Source: Ischnura elegans (lineage: Eukaryota > Arthropoda > Insecta > Odonata > Coenagrionidae). Taken from it: a stretch of 64,000 bases of DNA. Below are positions 10,750 to 21,372 of the stretch, piece after piece. The notes under the pieces are model-generated. The model did not search any database. It was not told where the DNA came from and saw only the letters and a program-made list of their open reading frames with translations. The position numbers were made by a program, and so were the translations under genes. The number at the start of each line of letters is the position of its first letter. Positions within the stretch are counted from its first letter, which is position 1. The stretch spans positions 113,750,941-113,814,940 of the forward strand of contig NC_060246.1 of the NCBI RefSeq assembly GCF_921293095.1, written 5' to 3'.

Positions 10750-12840
10750 GTAACACCGAACCTTTAACTCTTGGTTCACTTCCATTTTAGCCAAGGCTTT
10801 TGCCAATGTATACTCCCATTCACACTCTTTGCTTGTATTGTGGGCACATTTTAGGACACCAGCATTCTTCCCTAAGAGAATAAATAATTCTTAGGCGGTG
10901 ATGGGCCTCCAGTGGTGAGGGGTGATAGTTCAATTCTCCCGAGTCCTAACTTGTGAAAATAATTTTTCTAGGCTGTCCATGTTACACATTGATGTTAAAA
11001 TGTAGGTATGTAACTCAATATTTTTTCACATCTTGCAAAATGAGGTGGAGAGAGGATATGGACATAAGGATACCCTTCTGAAATATCCGTAAGAAATCTT
11101 TTTCTGAACATCTCATATGCATTCAAAATTGTGTTAAACACCCTGAAGAGCAGCATATTTTGCTCCCCAATATGCTTACGATCGGCAGCCTAAAAGGGAA
11201 CAATCCTATGTGGAGCATGCGTATTCATCACATCATACCAAAAACTAATCTACCCAACAATAAAATGTGCTGCGCCTTCTGCTCCCTTAAAATGCACCTG
11301 GCTGGTATTGCTAAAGGCATATGTGTTATGTAACATGGCGGTGTATGACAAGAGCTCAACTGCCAGCCTCACCTTCCGCCTCTGGATTCCTGAGCAACAT
11401 ACCAGGTGAACAGTTTATTTAAGGCAAATGTTTGTCACTTTCACCAAACTTACAAGAAGGTCTCTTTTTATTCCAATGTTTCCAATATCAAATCCTTTGT
11501 CCAGAAGCCAATTTCCTGTCAATTTCAGCAAATGAGGAGCATCTGGTTAAAAGTACATAAATACAACCTCCTGTCTCAGAGTGAGGAAATGAGTGGTACA
11601 GTAAATTTAATGTTCACAAAGCAGAGTCCTAACTCCTTCCATAGGCCTTGATTGCTCCTTCCACAATCACTGACACATGCCACTCCTAAGTATCCAGCAT
11701 GATGTATCTGGCTTATAACTGTATGTAGCGGGTGCTTATAGATTTTTTTGTCTAAGTCAACAAATACTGGCTGCTTCTATGGAGCACAGAGCCCACGGAA
11801 CATCATCGCCTGCATCTGACTGTGCATGTCTATGAATTCATCATGGTGGCTGTCATACTCTAACTTGACGCAGATCTACATTTCATCAAACTGTAGCATG
11901 GCTGGCCTGTCTCCCTCTTCCAAATGTTTAGCTGCAACTGTCATTATATTTAAAAAATCCTTCAGAAGACTGTTCCTCATATCAATGTGAAATGCCCATC
12001 GTTGAAAATTTGGCAAACCTAAGAATATTATGAGAAGATTTTCCTTATAAGGCAATCCAGGGGATTCAAAAAATTGAAATCAAAGACACGTTTTCCATTA
12101 AGATATATTTTTCAGAGAGAAAATTAGTCTTACCTGGTAGAGGATAATGATATGTGTCCTTACATATTTGCTTCAAAAGCAAGTAAGACCTTTTTCTTAA
12201 ATACCCAAGTGTAAACGCCACTCATTTTCTTACTTGCCCACTTCACCTGAGACCTCTTTCGCAATAATCAATGAGTCTACTCGAGAGAAAAAATATTTCC
12301 TAAGATCTCCTGCACTTTGCAACCCAATATTTTCAGTTCAAATTTTTTAATTTAATTTGGCTGATTTCATTTCTCAGGGAGAGCACAATTTCTTTCAGCA
12401 CTTAATTTCCCCATTATATATACACCAAATTTTGTTGTAGAGATTTTTCATATAGGTCTTGATAATCAATAATGCCATTAGGTTCCTATAGGTTCATATA
12501 TGAATCTATCCAGCTCTCTTCAGAGATATCATTATTATCCCTACCCCTCATGGAAACCTCAATTATGCCATTTTGTTCCATTCTTTGAATTTTATCCTGT
12601 ATCCTTGATATTCTAGCAGTACCAGAAGGTGATGGAGAATTAGATGTTTGGAGATAAACATAATTACTAATTGCTTTTGATTTTAACAGCCTCATTGGAA
12701 GAGTCCCAAGAAGTTCAGTAGCAACATCTCGCTCAAAATCAGAGGAGTCAAAATGTTAAGGACATATGTGGCAGGAGTCCGGGTTCTACTTTCCAGCCCT
12801 TTTGTACTTTGAGACCCAGATTTATGACCTGCAAATAAAA
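10750..12840 (-). pseudogene. THAP9/P-element-like transposase pseudogene
   Basis: Read on the minus strand, several consecutive segments resemble the transposase of the P-element/THAP9 family. In order they are: a possible acceptor (TTTATTTGCAG) near 12838; an exon running to a CKDTYHYPLP segment; a 115-bp intron (12133 to 12019, GTAAGA...TTCTTAG); LPNFQRW; MLQFDEM, with the conserved Asp in an FDE context; SQMQAMMFRGL; GVACVSDCG and GLWKELG; PDAPHLLKL and NWLLDKGF near 11520-11545; MNTHAPH near 11230; and an HPSPLEAHHRLR segment near 10900. In-frame stops (for example TAG right after FDEM, about 11876-11878) and frame changes make it inactive. The N-terminal THAP zinc finger was not found. 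The family cuts and pastes DNA in the nucleus; this copy can no longer do so. Confidence 0.75.
12019..12133 (-). other. Probable intron within the THAP9-like pseudogene
   Basis: Donor CAG|GTAAGA and acceptor ATTCTTAG|GTT flank 115 bp. Splicing would join ...PLP-G to LPNFQRW in frame, at the place where the family continues without a gap. This shows the copy moved as DNA and not through spliced RNA. Confidence 0.6.
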
Positions 12841-13269
12841 AGAATTCAATAAGCAAGTCGTAGTGATTAAAAAACAAAGCTGTTACCACAGCCTTATACG
12901 GCTTACAGGTAAGGAAAAATTACGAGATCTGACAACAAAGGACAAAGCTAATTAATACTTTAGTTAAATACATATATGTTACATTTACTGTCAACATCAC
13001 ACCTACTCTGTCTGTATCTATCAACACTATATTCATGAAATGGGAGAATAATTTTTCCTCATTCCCATTGAGGTCATAAATAGCATATGGTACAAATTGA
13101 GGGCAGATATTTAGCAGTTTTCAAATGCATTGTAAGGCATTTACCTTTCCTATATGGAAGAATTGTTATAATTGAAAATTATATAAATGATCCAAAGAAA
13201 ACATACTAAATATATAAACATACTATATAAACATACTATAAACATACTAAATATATAAACATATGTACT
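12841..13269. other. AT-rich DNA with short tandem repeat
   Basis: About five imperfect units of AAACATACTATAT-like sequence lie at 13200-13277, just upstream of Helitron copy 2. No coding signal was seen. Confidence 0.5.
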
Positions 13270-13734
13270 ATATATATAAAGGAAATTGAAAATCGTGTTA
13301 GTTAGAACACTTATAACTAGAGAACGGCTGCACCGATCTTAGTGACATTGGGCTCTTTGGATTCGTCTTAGCCCCGGATAACATATAGGCTATTAAAAAA
13401 TAGGAAAAGTACGCAAAAAAAATTCATCTTTATCTTATAGATATGTTTTTAGGAGTTGTTTGTTAACACAGTAAAAAAGTAAGATTTTTTTCGTTTTTAC
13501 TAATGTATTGACTGATCTTTTTAACAATATTAAAAAAATTAAAATGATCAAACATGTTAAAAATATTAAAGTAATATTAAAATAGTATTAAAATAATTGA
13601 ATTAGAGGTAAGCTCAGCTCGAGTTGAGTTGTGAACAAACACATAACTACCGTGTGTGTAAACAAATCTCCAAGCAATTATTGATTATCAGTAATGTCCG
13701 TGTACTCTGCATGGATTCAAATCTTTTAACTTTG

Positions 13735-13915
13735 TAATAAACGAAGACGAAGTCACCAACTATCTATCTGAATATTTAAATTCCTTGGACGCACCTGGCT
13801 TACCACGGCACGATTTACAGCTAAAGGTAGGCTCTGTGTTCATGATCTTTCGGAACCTAAACCAACCAAAACTATCCAACGGAACGTGTTTGGTTATTAA
13901 AAAAACTGATAATGA
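13735..13915 (+). pseudogene. Helitron Pif1-like helicase fragment
   Basis: About 60 codons of the late helicase region survive. They hold the segment that ends in RNLN and NGTCLVI, which in intact Helitron helicases precedes the FAMTINKxQG motif. The frame degenerates after about 13915, and the following 200 bp do not match copy 1 well. Confidence 0.7.
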
Positions 13916-14190
13916 AAGTGATTCACGCCACTATACTCAAAGGAAAATTCAAAGATAAGGAAGTTCTCAATCTGAAGATTCCATGATCCCAACTTATATG
14001 CCCTTTTGAGCTCAAACGTATTCAATTTCCAATTCGTGTTGCATAAGTGATAACGATTAACAAACCGCATGGTCAGTCTGTCAGTTTTTATGATGTTTGT
14101 ACTCATGTGTCAGTGAAAACCCATGATTTTCTCATGGTAAATAATATGTGGTATGTTTAAGAGTCGGTAAACCATCAGCTGTATTTCTTC

Positions 14191-14483
14191 CTTCGCTTCA
14201 AGGGCCCAGCTAGGAATTAAGGATAGGCGCAGCTAATACTGGCGGGTCTGTAGGGTATAGAAAACTCGCCAAGGTAAGCGAGAGGTGTGGGGGCCCTCCC
14301 CAGACATTTTTTAGGATAAAAGGTTCAAAATGGTAGGTTTTGCGGCTGTGTGAACAGTTAAATATTTTGTGACTCATCCGTCCCCCTAATATTAATAACC
14401 AAATGTTTTATAAAATGATTCTCTGAGCTTTTGGGAGGGTTTTAACCCCCAAAAACCCTTCTCGCTGTGTCCCTGCTTCACTT
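14191..14483. mobile_element. hAT-type MITE (family 1) nested in Helitron copy 2
   Basis: The element 14199-14475 starts CAAGGGCCCAGCTAGG and ends GCTGTGTCCCTG. Flanking octamers CTTCGCTT and CTTCACTT match at 7 of 8. It shares GCTAGGAATTAAGG and the overall layout with the copy at 8372-8675. The nesting shows that it is younger than the Helitron. Confidence 0.75.
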
Positions 14484-14996
14484 CGCTATTTTTATTTAGC
14501 TTCATTCGCTTTATCTTGCGCCTGATAACAAAACAAAAACTATTGTTTATCAGAAGGCGCTTGATGCAAGACATTAAACCCGAATGTGTAGGGCACACCG
14601 TTGTGCGTTTACGCATGCAGCACGTTTACGCAGTGCATTTTTTCCAAACAGAGATACTATAACTGGCGCGCCTAAAGTCATTTGATACGAATGCTGCTTC
14701 ATAGGGGCTTTTATTACACTATTTTGAGCATCAGTCTAGCGTTGTGTTAACCTGCCCCGTGAAAGAGCCAAGTTTACGCTACGGACTTAGACCTAAAAAC
14801 ATTTTTTTACGGTTAATAACACAAATAGCCAACAACTGAATGCGTATAATTTTTATTTCATCAATTTTTTCTCATTTAATTTATAATAAATCAAATATGA
14901 TTAAAACGATACAGCCGCTCTTTATTTATAAATGGTGCAACTAAACTACAAGTTCATTGAATGTTAGGCGGTACGAAGTTCGCCGGGTCAGCTAGT

Positions 14997-15077
14997 AACA
15001 TATAAATCGGCCCCTGGCAGTTTTCGCTCAACCAGCCAGCGCCGATATATCGGCCCGGTGGGAGTAAAAGGGTTAAA
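14997..15077. mobile_element. Terminal fragment of a TTAA-type (piggyBac-like) element
   Basis: The right side ends GGGAGTAAAAGGGTTAA, which as reverse complement reads TTAACCCTTTTACTCCC, like the end of the complete element at 31365 (TTAACCCTTTTACTGC). A perfect palindrome GCCGATATATCGGC lies inside. No matching left end is visible; the Helitron 3' end abuts it. Confidence 0.5.
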
Positions 15078-15236
15078 TACCATAATGAAAACCGAAGTAG
15101 AGAAAAATAAACTCCCTGATTGTGCTATTGTATCCGAATTACAATTTTCTCTCTAATAAGCGAAAGAATGCATAAATAGGTACATCGTTACCAGGGCTCA
15201 CCATGTTGCAGTGCCTGCATTTTGAGCTACCCTATT

Positions 15237-16790
15237 AATAATAATAATAATAATAATCTTTATTGGTCAATAGTATTCATTAGATACACAGACCTCGTCA
15301 CAGATGAAATTCAATTGCACATACATATAGAATGTACAAGAAAAGATAGTCGCAGTTCATAGGCAGTGTACAATTAATAAAAATAATAAAAATAAATGAA
15401 ATATAATAGAAAGTATATGAATATATTAGAATACAATATCACATTTGTTAAGAGTAAAATATTCACTGACAGAAGACAATGGCTGTGAGGCTAGCCATGA
15501 GTGAATCACACTCTTGAATTTGGTCAAGCTAGCCATTCTGGCTGAGATAGGGAGATGGTTAAATAGCTTGATACCTAAATTATGTATGGAGAATTGGGTT
15601 TTGGTTAATCTGCACTGATTTAGTGATAAGGAATTCTTATTTCTTAGGCTATGGTTATGAGTTGTACTTCTTATAGGGAAAAGATCAAGGTTTTCTTTCA
15701 TATATAGTAAAACTCTGTACACGTACATACTGTAAATAGTTAAAATGTTCAATCTAATAAATAGTGGGCGACAGTGTTCACGAGATGGAGAATTAGTTAG
15801 TATTCTAACTGCCTTTTTTTGCAAAAGAAACACTGATTTTATATCAGGGGCACTACCCCATATTTCTAGGCTGTAATCTATGTGGCTGTTAAAAAAAGCA
15901 TAATATATAGATTGCATACAATCAGAAGGGACTATCGGACTTAGCTTTCTTAAAATAAAGAGAGCTTTGGAAAGCTTTTTATTAACCTCAGTGGTGTGAT
16001 AGCTCCAACTGAGTTTAGAGTCCAGATAAAACCCAAGTAACTTTGTTGGCTCGACTTTGTTGGCAGGCTTCAGGTTACAGATAAGCTTTTGAGTTTTTTC
16101 TATGTTAAGTATAAAGCCATTGAATCTAAACCAATCATTAGCCAATACTAGATGATTGTCTGCACTTTGAGCAGCATAGGTAGTAGTTTTGCAGACATCT
16201 ATTAAGGTCGTATCATCAGCATAAAGAATGGATTTTGAAGGTATACTGCATGGTAGATCATTGATCATTACTAAGAATAAAATGGGTCCCAGGACAGACC
16301 CCTGGGGAACACCGTATTGGGTAGGGAGGGAGGAGGACTGCACTCCCTCCATTTCAACAAATTGTTGACGATTAACTAGATATGATAGGAAAAGAGACAA
16401 CTCAACTCCTGAGATACCATAGTATTTTAATTTTTCAAGTAATATGGAGTGAGAGACACAATCAAAAGCCTTGGTGAGATCACATAGGGTTAAAGCCACT
16501 GATGATTGATCTTCAAAAGAGTTGTGGATAATATTGGTGATAAATTGTAGAGCTTTTGTGGTGGTTTTACCTTTACGGAAACCATACTGAGATGAGCTGA
16601 AAAAACCATTACTTTCTAAATAGTCATATAGCTGAGATTTAATAATTACCTCAAAGACTTTACCAATGATTGGTATGACAGAAATAGGGCGATATGAGTT
16701 AGGATCTTCTTTATTCACCCATCCATTACTAAATAAAATGGAGGAAAGCATTGTCTTTATCAGGTTAAAATATTTTCGGAAAAATAATGA
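15237..16790 (-). mobile_element. 5'-truncated non-LTR retrotransposon
   Basis: The element contains an open reverse transcriptase ORF (15426-16751) and a 3' end made of CCAATAAAGATT followed by an (ATT)n run at about 15237-15258 on the minus strand. The endonuclease part expected upstream is absent, so it is 5'-truncated. TTGCAGTGCCT at 15206-15216 and TTGTAGTGCCT at 16796-16806 are a possible target duplication (10 of 11), though 20 bases lie between the (ATT)n run and the left copy. Confidence 0.8.
15426..16751 (-). CDS. Non-LTR reverse transcriptase (ORF2 C-terminal part)
   Basis: An uninterrupted 441-residue frame from an ATG. RT landmarks in order: NSYRPISVIPIIGKVFE near residues 18-34; QYGFRKGKTT near 55-64; CDLTKAFDCVSH near 90-101, with the first catalytic Asp; QYGVPQGSVLGPILF near 145-159; and YADDTTLI near 177-184, with the catalytic Asp pair. 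A thumb and C-terminal region follow (GFYLDSKLSW, RKLSPIVP). The style is Jockey/CR1-like. It would copy element RNA at a nicked chromosomal target, but the endonuclease domain is missing, so this copy cannot be autonomous. The open frame in an otherwise decayed neighbourhood suggests a relatively young insertion. Confidence 0.85.
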   Translation of the reverse strand: MLSSILFSNGWVNKEDPNSYRPISVIPIIGKVFEVIIKSQLYDYLESNGFFSSSQYGFRKGKTTTKALQFITNIIHNSFEDQSSVALTLCDLTKAFDCVSHSILLEKLKYYGISGVELSLFLSYLVNRQQFVEMEGVQSSSLPTQYGVPQGSVLGPILFLVMINDLPCSIPSKSILYADDTTLIDVCKTTTYAAQSADNHLVLANDWFRFNGFILNIEKTQKLICNLKPANKVEPTKLLGFYLDSKLSWSYHTTEVNKKLSKALFILRKLSPIVPSDCMQSIYYAFFNSHIDYSLEIWGSAPDIKSVFLLQKKAVRILTNSPSREHCRPLFIRLNILTIYSMYVYRVLLYMKENLDLFPIRSTTHNHSLRNKNSLSLNQCRLTKTQFSIHNLGIKLFNHLPISARMASLTKFKSVIHSWLASQPLSSVSEYFTLNKCDIVF

Positions 16791-16949
16791 TCATATTGTA
16801 GTGCCTATAGGTTGAAATCAAAATAAACTCATCTTAACAAACGATTTCTATTGGTATAAGAAAGTACCTAATTTCCTATTTGTTTACTATTTTAGTCAGC
16901 CAGATTTTTTTTTTTTTAACTTACTCACCTTATAGCATCACAGCATGAA

Positions 16950-18070
16950 CTAACATTGAGACTTGGTTTCAAAGGTCGGCATTTTTGCTCTGCTTTCTGC
17001 ATTTCTTAGTGCCATTACTCATCTTTTGCTGTTGCCAGCTAAGCTTCGGTGACCTCTTTCACAAATCTTTTGACTGCTTGGGTGTGGCAAGGATGATTTA
17101 AAGTGAAACGTTGCTCAACCGATTTTTGAATTTCCACAGTTGTAAGGTCAGTTATAACCAGATGTACCGTGACCTCTCCCAAATTTATCAGCAGCATGTT
17201 GTCCTATGTGTCAAAATTAAAATCTGGCAATTTAAAAAATCTTGGGTCGGTCGCCACACGGATGTTCTTTTCTAATATTTTTTCTATCCACACCCGTCTC
17301 ACTGCCTTGCTCACATCAGCTATTACAGCAAGCATGACATACCCAGGATGACTGAAAAATCCATTCCTTTGTATAACCAGCTTTCTAACTGCTTTCAGCT
17401 CTTCCAGCAGGGTTCTCAACCAAGCATAGGCGGATCCAGGGGGGGGGCACGGGGGCACGTGCCCCCCCCAGACCCTCAAAAATATGCAAGATTTTTAATA
17501 CGGTCCCATTATCATTGCATTCGTTTTGTATTACGAGGTATCCTTGTGCCCCACCCAGAACAAAATCCTGGATACGGCCTTGCTTGTGCCCCTCCCAGAA
17601 AAAAATCCTGGATCCGCCCCTGCAACCAAGTCTCGACCATGAACCTCAACAAATTTACAGCAACATTGTTTATACAATTATCCTACTTTACAAAAAACCA
17701 GACAGGCGTGTGCACTTTTTGAATGGAATTTATTAGATATATTAATGTGGAGCTTGGATTTTTCGTGGAGACCTAGAACCTAACCAGCCTATTAGCCATT
17801 GTAAGCCAGCAGGAATGGACCACTTTTCCTGGAGCTTTTGCACCAAATTTTCAGAGGAAATTCCTAGAGACACAGCTTTGGAATTCCAAAAAATACTGCT
17901 GATCGGTACTCAGCTTATTTAAATCAATTTTGGGAGATAATGCTGATGGAACAGGCTCAAACCCAATGATATAATGGCTGTGGCAGTCTTGAAGTAATGA
18001 GCAAATAGGTACTCCTAATGAATTTGGGCCCCTTGTTCGTCCATCCAATTTTATGTCAAATCAGAGCAAT
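16950..18070 (-). pseudogene. Broken ORF of an uncharacterised insect repeat-associated family
   Basis: Minus-strand segments in shifting frames resemble a protein family often seen in multiple copies in insect genomes, which I know only as uncharacterised. In order: LSTDQQYFLEF near 17890; a HSCWLTMANRL segment near 17800; VHTPVWFF near 17700; after a MITE insertion, EELKAVRKLVIQRNGFFSHP near 17380; VSKAVRRVWIEKIL near 17280; and PCHTQAVKRFVKEVTEA near 17070. Stops and frame changes are frequent. The hAT MITE at 17425-17622 splits it. The family's function is not known to me; multicopy spread suggests it is transposon-linked. Confidence 0.5.
17417..17630. mobile_element. hAT-type MITE with perfect 8-bp TSD, 198 bp
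   Basis: The element 17425-17622 begins CATAGGCGGATCCAGG and ends with the reverse complement of CAGGGGCGGATCCAGG. It is flanked by CAACCAAG on both sides (17417-17424, 17623-17630). The right end is present twice in tandem: CCAGAACAAAATCCTGGAT and, about 40 bp on, CCAGAAAAAAATCCTGGAT. It interrupts the broken ORF at 16950-18070. Confidence 0.8.
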
Positions 18071-19799
18071 TTTTAAGTCACTTTAGAGCAATTGGCTGAT
18101 AGACCTCTGTAAGGGTCATTGGAGTTGTGCCTGTAGCAGATGGATGATGCCTCCTTTCTGGCAGGTATCTTTCTTTGGTGCCATGATATCCAATTCCTTT
18201 TGAATTTGGTGAATCCATTTCTTCTTTCGCAAAGAAATCGAGAATCACTGATTTTATTACTTTTGCTGATCATCCTGAGGGGCAGACAATCCCCAAAAAA
18301 TGGGATCCTGGTTCATCTACTAACATCACATATTCCCCTTTTACCTTTGATTGATAAGTCCTCTTGACTGTTTTCATCAGTATGTGTACATATTGTCCTT
18401 TCTTCAATCAAAATGGAGCCCTTTGATGAAATTCTTTCATTCCTCTCTTTTTGTTTTCACAGTATCTAACACTTTTTCTGTTTGCGTAAATAACTACCTT
18501 GGATGTGTCTTTTGGAGATATAATTTTTGCATCAGTTAATGCTGTGCTGGTGATCTTTGCTGGCAAATTGCTCTGGCACATCTGCCAAATTTAGCAATGG
18601 CAGATGCATTGCTAAATTTGGCAGTGCATTTCCCGCAGAAGGTCCAGGTTGATTTTTGTGGCTAATATTCATTTGATGAGGAAGGTAGAGATCCAAATCA
18701 GATGATTCTGTTGAATTTGCTGAATTTTCTTCGGATATTGACTAATTGACTAAAGCTGGTGATGATGGAAGTTAAGCAGAGGAATTATGTAAGTGCTAAA
18801 AGATTAGCTAATTTGAGAATTGAGTAGAGAGCTGCATCAAACAGTCTTTGGTTTGGTAACTTTAGACAATATTGCAATACATATTTGAATCTGTATCAGA
18901 TAGACTAATTTGACAGTAGACTATTGATGATGATCTGTAGATGGCAATGCTGGAGCACTCCAGTTTATCCAAGGAATTTTATGGTTTTACAATGGGTGAG
19001 ACTGATCAACAAATATTGAGCATATGCAACCCACATGCCACCCAATATGTCTGCCTGGGGTGGTGCGTGCTCACTCTTGGTGCGATATCCCGGGAACCTA
19101 AGGGCAGAAACACAGATATTTGAGGTGATACACTGAAAAATGTCAAACAAGTCATTGTAAAAACTCAGAAAAGTGATAGAAAAATCCAAGAGTGACATCA
19201 TCTACAGTTACATGCAATAAAAACCCAAAAATACCAAAATTTCAAAAACTTCAAGTGTGATGCGGTACGTTTTCCTGCTATCGGATTGCAAAAATAATTT
19301 TCACGATTTATTTTCTCACCAAGTAGATGAAATCTGGGGGGGCATTCCAAAAGAAATTCGAAAACTTTAAAAATAAGGACCAAACTACTGGAGCAGGGAT
19401 AAATCTAAGAAAGAGCACGAGATGCACATGAAAAGCTTCTAGCAGTGTAATGAAGGATAGAAGGGGCGAAGATAGAAAACAAACCCATAGATACCAAAGT
19501 GGTGTTGACTTGCCTAACCATGATGGATTGATAAGAAATGGGAGAGGAAGATGTCTACAAAAAATAACAGAAATAATGAAGCAGACAAGAGGAAAAGAAT
19601 TTACACCAAAGGTTAAATTCTCCCTGAAAACAATTATTTGGCTTAGCCTGAATTCTAGCCTGGATCTCCCCATCGTATAACACATGTGTCAGTGTTTTCA
19701 TGTGGCCCATTTGTGCATGGGATAAATAAAGGTATATGTCAATGTTTCTAATTGCAATGTGTGCAGCAAGTTCACTGAAGTTGATTTAAATATTAAAAC
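18071..19799. other. Mostly unassigned DNA with a perfect hairpin
   Basis: No recognisable coding region was seen; the frame 19308-19685 minus is hydrophobic but low in complexity. A perfect 18-bp inverted repeat lies at 18582-18624. The A-rich ATAAATAAAGG segment at 19720-19730 could belong to the lost LTR or leader of the Gypsy-type element that follows. Confidence 0.4.
18582..18624. repeat. Perfect 18-bp inverted repeat (hairpin)
   Basis: CTGCCAAATTTAGCAATG at 18582-18599 is followed after 7 bases by its exact reverse complement at 18607-18624. It could form a stable cruciform or RNA hairpin. No terminator or miRNA role can be claimed. Confidence 0.75.
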
Positions 19800-21240
19800 A
19801 TGGCAGCAGTCAAACCAACATTGACAACACCTACTTTGAATGTGGATAAGACATTAATAACCAGTTATTCTGCTTTATGAAATATAGCTTCGGAATGTAA
19901 GTCGTATTGATCACCACTGGGGATATGGTAGTCAACTGGAAGAAGTTTCGGCTGCCATTTGTAACCTTTGTAGATGCATGCTATGATAAAGCAACAAAGC
20001 CAAAAAGCTGGCCATTTTATTGCATTTGGCTGTAGAGGAGGCTCAGGAAGTGTACGAGTCCTTTGAACTGGCTGCCAGGGATAATAAGAAGCTGGATATA
20101 GTATGGCAGAAATTTGATCAAACAATATATCCTGGCCACCAATAAACTTTTCAGAGGTATTTGTTCTTCAACAGCTGTCAAGATGTGGATGAGACGTTTC
20201 AAAATTTTATGCCAGTATTTAACCCTTTTGAGACTGGTGGAGTTCTCGCCTTAGAATGACTGCTGTACTGAGCCCCAAGAAACTCTTCCGTCCCCTCCGT
20301 ATGGAGCATTTCTGCAGGACATTCGTATTAAAGGGTCTTACGGATAATCACACACTCTCAGCACCAACGTTTTTCGACCCTTCCTAAAGGGGACTCTGCA
20401 TTATCTCGGACTCTGAGGGTAGTTGGGCTCCCTCCTTTCGGGGTTTATAACCCTACCAGCAGTATTGGTCAATCATGCTTTGTTAATATGAATTAGCTAT
20501 ATGGATAATTGTTGCTTGAACGTAAATTGCAGACTTCGGATTGAATTCCTCATTTTATTCTGAGAATTGTCAAATTTTGAACGAAGCTCTACCGTCAATA
20601 TTAACATATTTACAGCAGCAACAATTTCCTCGTTGATTTTATACTGAAATAGAGATCTAAGTTAATACTCATCGTAGAATTTTGTTTAAAATTGTAAACG
20701 CTCTTCAAAAGACTAATAATTCAATTCATAGTTTATATTTTTTGAGAAAGGAACCAATATTTTTTTGCAAAATGACTGGATAAACAATTGTATGACTCCG
20801 GTCCCTTACCACTAAGGGGGGTAATATAAGATGAGGGGTCTGGGTACCTGCTCCCAGATTACAAGAGTAAAGCCTAAGCCCCACTGGGTCCCGAAACAAA
20901 GACATCGCACCCCCGCGACCGTCATAAAAGGGGGAGAGCTAGGAAATATATATATTCAGCATTCGTTCACCTCAGTAGGAAAATCTCAGACGAAAATTTG
21001 CAGCTTTCGTCTCCCGGGTCAAGAAACATCCAGACGCATATTTTCGTCTTTAGTCGGGAAAAGGTTAAATGTCTTAGCTTACCTTTTCAAATTGGGACAC
21101 TAACAGAAAGCTTGGTGAAAGACTTGTTAATACGTGGAATGCAGGATAAAATACAACAAGGAAAGACATCGAGCATTCGTAATACTGATGCTAAGGGTGC
21201 CTTTGCATTGTGTAGATTTCGTGCAGCAGTATTTCAATAA
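19800..21240 (+). pseudogene. Gypsy-type gag remnant, split by an insertion
   Basis: Starts at the ATG 19800 and shows capsid-like segments: an NWKKF-like segment, LLHLAVEEAQEVYESF-like near 20015, and FDQTIYP near 20115. After the inserted element, the LTESLVKDLLIRGMQDKIQQ segment follows (about 21094-21155). Frame shifts and stops are scattered. The gag product would form the element's particle; this copy cannot. Confidence 0.7.
20219..21068. mobile_element. TTAA-type (piggyBac-like) non-autonomous element in gag
   Basis: The left end is TTAACCCTTTTGAGACT; the right end reads, as reverse complement, TTAACCTTTTCCCGACT. TTAA tetramers sit at 20219-20222 and 21065-21068. The added length is 846 bp, a multiple of three, and the gag frame on the two sides is the same. 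The interior carries no transposase; its minus and plus frames are short. TTAA targets and CCC-starting termini fit piggyBac-like elements. Confidence 0.7.
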
Positions 21241-21372
21241 GTTCATATAAAGAACTGAAGGGTGATAGCATGGCTATCTAGCCATTGTCTAGCATGCGGA
21301 AAAGTGTGCTCAGTGTAAGAAAAAAATGATTTTGCTAGAATGTGAATGTTACCAAACAAAAGGCAGTCATGA
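21208..21372 (+). pseudogene. Gag zinc-knuckle segment, copy A (shortened)
   Basis: Contains the CLACGKVC-like zinc-knuckle region followed by CS and aromatic residues. It matches 21738-22010 but lacks about 125 bp of it. It is joined directly to RT sequence at about 21373, so the protease is missing here. Confidence 0.65.

Larger units (their letters stand above)
13270..14996 (+). mobile_element. Helitron copy 2 (decayed), with nested hAT MITE
   Basis: The 5' region (GAAAATCGTGTTAGTTAG, CGGCTGCACCGAT, CCCCGGATAACA) and the 3' end (GCGGTACGAAGTTCGCCGGG, then CTAGT at 14992-14996) match copy 1 at 2979-4530, which lies in the opposite orientation. A Pif1 helicase remnant is visible at 13735-13915: a DEVTNYLSEYLNSLDAPGLP-type segment, LQLKVGSVFMIFRNLN, then LSNGTCLVIKK. 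A hAT-type MITE at 14199-14475 splits the 3' part. The exact 5' boundary is uncertain by tens of bases. Confidence 0.75.
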
